Origin: Saccoglossus kowalevskii
Lineage: Eukaryota > Hemichordata > Enteropneusta > Harrimaniidae
Assembly (NCBI RefSeq): GCF_000003605.2
Contig: NW_003132917.1
Coordinates: 24,697 to 41,803, forward strand
Direction of reading: 5' to 3'
Length of the DNA stretch: 17,107 nucleotides
Shown here piece after piece: positions 1-7,612 of this stretch. A program made the translations under genes and the position numbers. A model generated the notes under the pieces. It saw only the letters and a program-made list of their open reading frames with translations, was not told the DNA's origin and ran no database searches. Numbering within the stretch: the stretch's first letter is position 1; each line of letters starts with the position of its first letter.

Positions 1-470
1 TACACAAGTGATTTTTAGACATGAACAGAATGTAGGTGACAAATGATGATAGATGTACATTGTATCAATGATGATGATAACCTATTTAGGCATTTCTAGT
101 ATCATATACCTAAACAAACTGTAATTCTCAAAATGTTCAAACAATTTTAAAGTATCTAATGGAAACAATTAATAAAATATCTAATTTTTTGAATAATCTG
201 GTACATAAAATTAGAAAATGCAACTAAGTTTGTATTTAATAATTTATTAAACACTGCTCGGACTGATAAATGTGATATATAGAAGATAATATTTGGTAAT
301 CATAGTCCTAAGTAACTATTAAAAATAGCTAGACGTTTTGAGCAATGGCTCTTTATTGATAGCATAGAAGAAAATGTTTAAACGTAGCGACGGTGTTATT
401 TTTTACCATTGACCAGTTTACACTGGTATAAAAATGGCGGATTTTACACTGGCATAAACTGTTTGACCAG
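1..470. other. AT-rich non-coding sequence, presumed intron
   Basis: No coding exon, RNA gene or mobile element was recognised here. The last 60 bases before the minisatellite hold a perfect inverted repeat ACCAGT-TTAC-ACTGGT at about 412-427, and a short imperfect direct repeat of the form TTTACACTGGYATAAA at about 418-433 and 443-458. If ACSF3 continues leftward, this lies inside its third intron. Confidence 0.5.
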
Positions 471-2093
471 AGTCATAGAGAGTCACAGTGACTTTCACTG
501 GGGTAATAGGGAGTCACAGTGACTTTCACTAGGGTCATAGGGAGTCACAGTGACTTTCACTGGGGTATTAGAGAGTCACAGTGACTTTCACTAGGGTCAT
601 AGGGAGTCACAGTGACTTTCACTGGGATAATAGGGAGTCACAGTGACTTTCACTGGGATAATAGGGAGTCACAGTGACTTTCACTGGGGTAATAGAGAGT
701 CACAGTGACGTTCACTGGGGTAATAGAGAGTCACAGTGACTTTCACTAGGTAATAGGGAGTCACAGTGACTTTCACTGGGGTAATAGAGAGTCACAGTGA
801 CTTTCACTGGGGTAATAGGGAGTCACAGTGACTTTCACTAGGGTCATAGGGAGTCACAGTGACTTTCACTAGGGTAATAGGGAGTCACAGTGACTTTCAC
901 TAGGGCCATAGAGAGTCACAGTGACTTTCACTAGGGTCATAGAGAGTCACAGTGACTTTCACTAGGGTCATAGGAAGTCACAGTGACTTTCACTCGGGTC
1001 ATAGAGAGTCACAGTGACTTTCACTCGGGTCATAGAGAGTCACAGTGACTTTCACTCAGGTCATAGAGAGTCACAGTGACTTTCACTGGGGTAATAGAGA
1101 GACACAGTGACTTTCACTAGAGTCATAGGGAGACACAGTGACTTTCACTGGGGTAATAGGGAGTCACAGTGACTTTCACTAGGGTCATAGGGAGTCACAG
1201 TGACTTTCACTGGGGTAATAGAGAGTCACAGTGACTTTCACTAGGTAATAGGGAGTCACAGTGACTTTCACTGGGGTAATAGAGAGTCACAGTGACTTTC
1301 ATTAGGGTAATAGGGAGTCACAGTGACTTTCACTAGGGTAATATGGAGTCACAGTGACTTTCACTAGGGTAATATGGAGTCACAGTGACTTTCACTAGGG
1401 TAATAGGGAGTCACAGTGACTTTCACTCGGGTCATAGAGAGTCACAGTGACTTTCACTCAGGTCATAGAGAGTCACAGTGACTTTCACTGGGGTAAGAGA
1501 GAGACACAGTGACTTTCACTAGGGTCATAGGGAGACACTGACTTTCACTGGGGTAATAGGGAGTCACAGTGACTTTCACTAGGGTCATAGGGAGTCACAG
1601 TGACTTTCACTGGGGTAATAGAGAGTCACAGTGACTTTCACTAGGGTCATAGGGAGTCACAGTGACTTTCACTGGGGTAATAGGGAGTCACAGTGACTTT
1701 CACTAGGGTCATAGGGAGTCACAGTGACTTTCACTGGGGTAATAGAGAGTCACAGTGACTTTCACTAGGGTCATAGGGAGTCACAGTGACTTTCACTGGG
1801 GTAATAGAGAGACACAGTGACTTTCACTGGGGTCATAGGGAGACACAGTGTCTTTCACTGGGGTCATAGGGAGACACAGTGTCTTTCACTAGGGTAATAG
1901 GGAGTCACAGTGACTTTCACTGGGGTAATAGGGAGTCACAGTGACTTTCATTAGGGTCATAGGGAGACACAGTGACTTTCACTAGGGTAATAGGGAGTCA
2001 CAGTGACTTTCACTAGGGTCATAGGGAGTCACAGTGACTTTCACTGGGGTAATAGGGAGTCACAGTGACTTTCACTGGGGTAATAGGGAGTCA
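471..2093. repeat. 31-bp minisatellite, about 52 tandem units
   Basis: The unit reads GGAGTCACAGTGACTTTCAC followed by TRGGGTMATAG, usually 31 bp. A few units are 30 bp (CTAGGTAATAG, near 746 and 1241) and one is shortened near 1531. Two subtypes, GGGTAATAG and GGGTCATAG, alternate irregularly. Each unit contains the inverted repeat AGTCAC-A-GTGACT, overlapped by AGTGA-CTT-TCACT. A 31-bp period is not a multiple of three, so a repeat-encoded protein is not expected. Marker variants such as CACTCAGG recur 402 bp apart (1053 and 1455), which shows a segmental duplication inside the array. Confidence 0.97.
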
Positions 2094-2497
2094 AAAATTA
2101 TTAATAGTTTTTATTTTAACTGACCAGCACAACTAAATAATGTACACTTAAAATACTGACTAAACCTTAAATATTGGATACTTATTAAACTAGCTGGTAT
2201 TATACTGTGCATGATTAATCACAGATTTCCCAACTCACTGGAGGGAGGCCTATGACAAATTTTAACTACCGGGGTATATTCATTTACAATTATCATGCAA
2301 TTTTCTTTTTCTCATCATATATGACATTTTTTTTTCAACAAAATTTACTAGCATAGTCCCTAGTTTTCAGCTCAGTTTTCAACTCTGTAATTTGATACAT
2401 AATGTATGATCGGATAATAAATGTTGTTGGCTCAATGGACTACATTTTGGGTAAAAATGTTATTTTCAACTTGTTCATGAAAACCCAGTTGCTTTGA
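2094..2497. other. Non-coding spacer between two minisatellites
   Basis: AT-rich sequence with short T runs (for example about 2328-2336). I see no open frame with family resemblance, no RNA gene and no recognisable element. Confidence 0.5.
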
Positions 2498-2758
2498 TAT
2501 TTTACATATACGATAGATACCTTGAATAGACCTCTATCAGATTTTACATATACGATAGATACCTTGGATAGACCTCTATCAGATTTTATTTATACGATAG
2601 GTACCTTGGATAGACCTCTATCAGATTTTATATATACGATAGATACCTTGAATAGACCTCTATCAGATTTTACATATACGATAGATACCTTGAATAGACC
2701 TCTATCAGATTTTACATATATGATAGATACCTTGGATAGACCTCTATCAGATTTTATT
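2498..2758. repeat. 42-bp minisatellite, six units
   Basis: The anchor CCTCTATCAG recurs at 2531, 2573, 2615, 2657, 2699 and 2741, exactly 42 bp apart. Each unit holds the palindrome GATAGA-CC-TCTATC (GAATAGA in some units breaks one arm base). Because 42 bp is 14 codons, one plus-strand frame stays open over 2522-2875 and would give a repeated 14-residue peptide of the type RPLSDFxYTIDTLN. That frame starts at a non-ATG codon and ends in low-complexity sequence. I read it as a consequence of the period, not a gene. Confidence 0.93.
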
Positions 2759-2990
2759 TATTTTCTCGTCACATTTTCTCTGATGTATAATTTGGAAAAT
2801 CTTTTGTTAATAACCTTGGCCTATTTTTTCAAATGCTTCCAGCCCAGCTCCTATAAAGGAGTAATAAATAAATAAGGCAATTACATGACTTATAGTCAAA
2901 GGTCACATTGAAGCCTGATAGCATATTCTGAAAAAAAATAACTAGGTTGCAGATGACAGTGTTTGCTTTACTTGATAAAAACAGAAAAAT

Positions 2991-3130
2991 ATTATCTATT
3001 GTTGGATGGACTGAAGATATTATCTATTGTTGGATGGACTGAAGATATTATCTATTGTTGGATGGACTGAAGATATTATCTATTGTTGGATGGACTGAAG
3101 ATATTCTCCATTGTTGGACGGATTGAAGAT
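2991..3130. repeat. 28-bp tandem repeat, five units
   Basis: Five contiguous 28-bp units begin ATTATCTATTG at 2991, 3019, 3047 and 3075, with a diverged fifth at 3103. The first four are practically identical. The fifth carries several substitutions, as expected for an array edge. No coding potential is evident. Confidence 0.95.
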
Positions 3131-3779
3131 ATATCTTTGTGACGCATATAACAATCCAACCTTGCTTGCAAACATTATTACTACCTTATACTAACACTTA
3201 TGGTCTGGTTAGACTTAAAATACACCAAGATTATTCACTTTTGAGATATAATTTTTGGTATGTGTTGATTTTTGGATATTTTATCTTCGTCGTTCTGTAC
3301 TTCGTTTATTAATTCCAACTTCCCAGTTTGCGTAAAAAGGGTGAGTTTCACAGTTTCGACATCAAAAATGCCTTTGCTTCATTATTTACTGAGGGACGGC
3401 CGCTTAGGTATGTGCTCTGTAACTTGCAGCAAATGAACCTAAAAACGTTAGGTAATCAAACAAAAATGACTTGTACTGAAGTCCAAAATATACGTTCAAG
3501 GTCTGCATTTTTTCGTAGCATAAAAACGATTTACTCCCTTGCTCATTGTGACACCCTCAAATCAACTGATTTCCATTTCCCTCAAGAGTCAAAATGGTAT
3601 GTGCCTCCATTTTACGCCGCGTCTCGAAAAAGTTTTTTTTTGCTTGACGTGTTCATTTGCCTTCAATTGCGTTTCTGAGTCTTGCCGATAACATTTTGGT
3701 TGAAATTCACGTAGATATCAAAGAGAAAACTCAAATTTTCATCTAAAGCTAATTTGCATAACAATGTTTTTGTTATCGG
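3131..3779. other. Non-coding region containing a diverged dispersed-repeat copy
   Basis: A 116-codon open frame (3328-3678) starts at a non-ATG codon and resembles no family I know. About 80 bp at 3461-3540 (anchors ACGTTCAAGGTCTGC and CGTAGCATAAAAACG) match 4313-4384 in the same orientation at roughly three bases in four. This suggests an old repeat flanking the SINE on both sides rather than a gene. Confidence 0.4.
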
Positions 3780-4155
3780 TCACTGGTAGCATAGTGGTTG
3801 TCGCATCAGACTCATGATCGGTAGACCAAGTTCAAATCCTACCTTAGGCTGAACATCAAAATGGTCGACCCCTACCCTGGGTGAGTGTACCACAGACTCA
3901 ATGGGAAGGCCAATTCCACTGGCTGAGATTCATTCACTAACGAATGCGACTTTGGGGGAACCTTGGTTAAGGTCCGCAGGTGCTTGTGTTCGACCGGGCC
4001 TGGTTGACGCCAGGATAGCGCATTACAAATTGCCATTTGACAGAGAGATGGCCACACAGCCCTGTCATGTAGTCCCAAACATGAATATGACTTCTGTGGC
4101 AAAATGCACTATGTGTCTTCACTAGCACTTGCAATTTGCACATACAAAAAAAAAA
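3780..4155 (+). mobile_element. tRNA-derived SINE, Met-like head
   Basis: The head carries a polymerase III A box (TGGTAGCATAGTGG, 3784-3797) and a B box (GTTCAAATCC, 3830-3839) at near-tRNA spacing. If T8 is placed at 3787, the anticodon falls at 3813-3815 and reads CAT inside the loop CTCATGA, a methionine-type arrangement. The acceptor and T stems no longer pair, so this is not a working tRNA. A body of about 290 bp follows and ends in a ten-A run (4146-4155). The octamer AATTTGCA occurs before the head (3751-3758) and near the tail (4133-4140) and could be a target duplication, but the second copy lies before the A run, so the ends are uncertain. I could not assign a named SINE family. 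Confidence 0.72.
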
Positions 4156-5327
4156 GTCAGGAGAGACAACAGTGACACTGAATGTTCGAAACTGTTGCCT
4201 GGCACCAAAAATATTAAAAAAACAAAAACAAATAAACAATGTTTTTGCCCTTGGTTACCATATTGGACACCGCATACAACTAGAGAAATTCACTCGCATT
4301 ACCCGTGATAGGCAAAAATGTATTTACACTAAAGTACGTTCAAGATCTGCTCTTTTTCATAGCACAAACATGGTTTTTACCCTCGATTACTAAAATCAAA
4401 ATATAATTGAGATATATATCGCCGCAGTCAGTAGTTTCGACCTTTTTGCTCTGGAAAGGCAAAGGCGATAAGACTAGATTCTCAAGGACGCAGGTTGTTT
4501 GGATCGGACGATTTCTTTTGTTTCCAATTTGTTGTACATTGCATAACAATTCCTTACTGAAACATTTCCTGTACTCAATAAAATTTGACAATGCCACTAG
4601 CCCAAAATAGACTTCCTGTTCAACACGTTGTTGAATGTTCGCGTCACTGTACGTAAAAACACACTCTCGAACATGACAATTTTAAAGTTCAGACCATTAA
4701 GCAAATAGATGGAAATACCAGTTGCATAAATCATGAAGATTGATGATTCGATTGCTGACCGGAATAGCTGCATTTAGTGTTCTTTTCTATGCAATATAAA
4801 ATCATATCGATGCTGTGGGCGGTGAAGGGTGACAGATTTTTTTGGTTCAACAGCTCTCAAGGCATGGGCAACTGACATTTCCTGACTTTCTGTTTTACTA
4901 TTCTGATGTGTTCTGGGCTGTATACAATAGTCAGACACTGACAAGTTAGTAAGCACTAGTAAACAGTCCGGGACGATCCGCTCCGCTCAAAAACAAGCAA
5001 CATGTTTTCAGCTGTTTCCATGGTAGAACATGAACATGAAGCTAACGTCGGTTTATACTAGTAACTAAAACCGAGTCCCGTATACGAAGTTCACAAAAAA
5101 ACACTCAGTCTTTAGAAGTTACTTTATTTTATTGTTAGGATGTATTCTGTTGTTAAATTTATTTTGCGATAGTATTTTCTAGATTGAAGGCAGCATTTAC
5201 AGTTCATTCTAAGTTGCCTTGAGATTACGTTGATACAGTGTAACAATGTCGGTGCCGGTGATCTCTTACCAGTGCGCAATGTAGCCTAAATAAAAAGCAT
5301 GATCATTTGAGCACTGTTATTACAAGA
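4156..5327. other. Non-coding region
   Basis: Contains the second copy of the diverged repeat (4313-4384) and several short chance frames on both strands with no family resemblance. An X-box-like palindrome GTTTCCATGGTAGA lies at 5014-5027. No exon matching the missing ACSF3 C-terminus was found. Confidence 0.45.
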
Positions 5328-5780
5328 CTGGTAGGAGGTATAAATTTGCGGCGAAGGTATTCAAAAATCAGTTTTTGGCTGTTGCCATGGCAGCGGTGGG
5401 CCAAGTTTTTTTCAATTAGTGACGGTACGACCTGCCTGTCAAATATGGACAAAATCATCCAAGCCAAAAAAAACACAGAGCAGTTAAAAGCCGTTGCTGG
5501 TGAAAAGTTACCCCAACTTTGGGGGCAATTTTCTCTGTAATGAAAAAAGATATCAAAAATTCAAATAGTAACTTTGTGCCCACACTCAAGCTGAGTAGAA
5601 TGAGGTATGTCTGAGGTGTTTTATCCCAAATTTGTAGGAGGAGATACATTTGGCGCGAAGCTATCCAAAAATCAGTTTTGGGGCTGTTGCTATGGCAACG
5701 GTGGGCCAAAATTTTTTCCCAGTTTTTTCCTAATAACTAGGGTGAAGGTGTGACTTACCTGCCAAGTTTGAGCGAAATCG
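5328..5780 (+). repeat. Two diverged copies of a dispersed repeat
   Basis: Copy A (about 5328-5460) and copy B (about 5632-5780) share, in order: GTAGGAGG; a GCGAAG segment; CCAAAAATCAG or the near variant TCAAAAATCAG; GGCTGTTGC; then ATGGCARCGGTGGGCCAA, a T run and a CTGCC-AA segment. The identity is obvious but diverged. Each copy carries a 14-bp palindrome of the RFX/X-box type (5381-5394 and 5686-5699). The 77-codon open frame across copy A is probably accidental, since copy B does not preserve it. Confidence 0.7.
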
Positions 5781-6490
5781 GCTGTTGTATCTGAGCATTA
5801 ATAGTATAAACATATACCGTACTTTGCATGGCCAAATTCCCGCCATCAGTTGGGTTGCTTAGCAACAGATGGGATTCTGGGACAGGGCTGCCATCTTTGT
5901 GAGTTCTGTTAGTTATTACACACAAGTAAACTTTGCTTGTATTTCGAACCTGTTGTCTGCGTGTTTATTGGGCCCAACACCACATCGGCATAATAATACG
6001 TGAAAACACTGGAAATCACACACACAGACACTCACACACAAAACGACAAAAGTGATTTTAAGGGCAATCCTAGCAGAGCGGCTCGCCAACAAATATTTTC
6101 GTTAATAACACTGACTGTGAAATACACCCTTGAGAAGTGTTACTGACGAAATATTTTATATTTTTTTTATTTCCTTTTCTCTAAAGAAATATACCCCACT
6201 AACCTGGGGGTATATATATATATACACACATATACAACTCATCTATTGGAGAACTCACACTAACAAATTATATCTAATCTGAAAAGCTGTGTATACAAAT
6301 CTTGCAAGAATTTGGATGATTTCATGGTTATCCGGAGAAAAAATATATGTAAGTTTACTGATAAGCGAAAGGAACTCAAATTGTAGTTCAATGCGATTAA
6401 TTCGATCAAAAAGCAATTGCAATTTCTTTCAATTTAATTTGTTGTATGGCAATGCATTAGTAATAAATGTAAATATATATATATTTATAT
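5781..6490. other. Non-coding region with microsatellites
   Basis: Holds a third X-box-like palindrome, GTTGCTTAGCAAC (5854-5866). The stretch GTGTTTATTGGGCCCAACACC around 5960-5980 has the flavour of an LTR end but lacks a defined partner. A 30-bp motif at 6063-6092 is shared with 12902-12931. There are also a TA/CA microsatellite (about 6212-6236) and an AT-rich microsatellite (about 6472-6493) that abuts the Penelope-like fragment. Confidence 0.45.
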
Positions 6491-7240
6491 ATACACGGTT
6501 TAGTCGCCTTAGACACCACACCCAAAGAGACTGAACAGATCAAAAAAGATATCTGTCGTGCATTCAAAAACCACGGTCTGAAGATCGCGATCGCAGCGAA
6601 TAAGAAAATAGTCAACATCCTTGATGTCATGCTAAACCTCGTTGAGGGCTCATACAACCCTTTTACAAAGGCCAACGCCAACTTGGTATACGTGCACAAG
6701 GAAAGTAACCACCCACCCGCCATCACAAAGAATATCCCGGCCGGGATTAACAGGCGATTATCATCTATATCGTCAGATAAAAAGATGATTGACACCGTGG
6801 CGCCACCCTACCAAAGAGCTCTACGTGAAAGTGGTTACAACCACCAATTAAAGTTTGAGCCCCCCACGGAGAAGGGTAAAAAAAAACGGCCACGCAGTAA
6901 TGTCCTTTGGTACAACCCACCATATAACTGCAACGTCCGTAACAGTATCGGCAAGCGATTCCTGGATTAAATTGATAAGTGTTTTCCGACTGGCAATAAT
7001 CTCAGGAAAATATTCAATCGAAATACCATCAAAGTCAGCTGTAGCTGTATGAACAATATAAAAGATACCATCAACAGTAAAAACAAACGGCAACTCGCGA
7101 CTGATAAGAGCACCACAACTGATAAAACGAAAGTCAACAAACTATGCAATTGTCAGAAAAAAACGGCATGTCCACTGGACGGGACGGGAATGCAAACAAT
7201 GCATTCTATGTTTGATAGAAAAATTTATAATAATTTTTAG
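6491..7240 (+). pseudogene. Penelope-like retroelement fragment, broken
   Basis: One plus-strand frame runs from 6491 to a TAG at 7238-7240, interrupted by one TAA at 6968-6970. Its order matches the part of Penelope-like elements (PLEs) that follows the reverse transcriptase catalytic motif: an HGLVAL segment, then NKKIVNILDVMLNL, a SNHPP motif, APPYQRALRESGYN, the hallmark NVLWYNPPYN with NIGKRFL-like residues (here NSIGKRFLD), FNRNTIKVS, and the start of a cysteine cluster (CNCQ...ACPLDG). The catalytic palm motifs upstream and the GIY-YIG endonuclease normally downstream are both absent. The TAA stands where a leucine codon would fit by one base change. The copy is therefore truncated at the 5' end, damaged inside and dead. 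A hammerhead ribozyme follows 160 bp downstream in the same orientation, which supports the assignment. The exact PLE clade is not resolved. Confidence 0.85.
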
Positions 7241-7400
7241 ACCTCACCACTCCACACTAAACAAAAGAAATTAACTTGTATCATCATGCCGACACAGATC
7301 AAAAGCACTTAAACACTTAAACCTGTATGTTTTTTATTTTTAATTAATATGTTAATTTGCGAAGTATATGTATGCTCGTTGGTGCAGTGAATTAAACATA
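7241..7400 (+). mobile_element. Probable 3' non-coding part of the Penelope-like element
   Basis: AT-rich spacer between the coding remnant and the ribozyme. The GIY-YIG domain of about 100 residues expected here cannot fit and no trace of it is readable, so a deletion removed it. Assignment to the element rests on position only. Confidence 0.5.
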
Positions 7401-7453
7401 AAGCTCCTGATGAGTGAGGTACTTGTACCTTACGAAACAGTGCTGTCGAGTTT
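7401..7453 (+). ncRNA. Hammerhead ribozyme, type I layout
   Basis: The core CTGATGA (7407-7413) and GAAA (7434-7437) are intact. Helix II pairs 7414-7421 with 7426-7433 (8 bp, one G-U) and has a CTTG loop. Helix III is very short: 7437-7440 (ACAG) pairs with 7443-7446 (CTGT) round a two-base TG loop. Then comes GTC, so cleavage is predicted after C7447. Helix I pairs 7401-7406 (AAGCTC) with 7448-7453 (GAGTTT), 6 bp with one G-U. Helix I is open at both ends, the type I permutation. A minimal helix III of this kind is known for hammerheads in Penelope-like retroelements, where they sit in the terminal repeats and are thought to process the element RNA. Activity is inferred from intact core bases, not shown. 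Confidence 0.87.
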
Positions 7454-7612
7454 CAATATTCATGTAGTTGTGTATTAATTCCTCTATATATATATACATT
7501 TCTTTATTTCATTGTTGAGACTGAGTTATATATTTGTTACCTACTATAATTTATCTGTATTGGAAAACAGTTATGGGGATTATTAATTTTAACAAGTCAT
7601 TGAAAATGACAC
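7454..7612. other. Short spacer between two elements
   Basis: AT-rich sequence with a short (TA)n tract near 7484-7496. It may include the end of the Penelope-like terminal repeat, but no boundary or target duplication could be placed. Confidence 0.4.

Noticed and set aside
471-2093. CRISPR array
   Set aside because: Units are directly adjacent with no unique spacers, and the context is animal DNA. This is a minisatellite.
3328-3678. 116-codon plus-strand frame
   Set aside because: Non-ATG start, no recognisable domain, and part of it is a dispersed repeat also found at 4313-4384 in which the frame is not kept.
3780-3852. Functional tRNA-Met gene
   Set aside because: A and B boxes and the anticodon loop are present, but the acceptor and T stems do not pair, and a SINE body with an A run follows.
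5815-5990. Solo LTR of a Gypsy-like element
   Set aside because: The end GTGTTTATTGGGCCCAACACC looks LTR-like and is followed by sequence that could serve as a primer site, but I could not find a TG start, a target duplication or a second copy.
6457-7149. Minus-strand frames of 60-112 codons
   Set aside because: They are antisense to the Penelope-like coding remnant, which explains the sequence far better.
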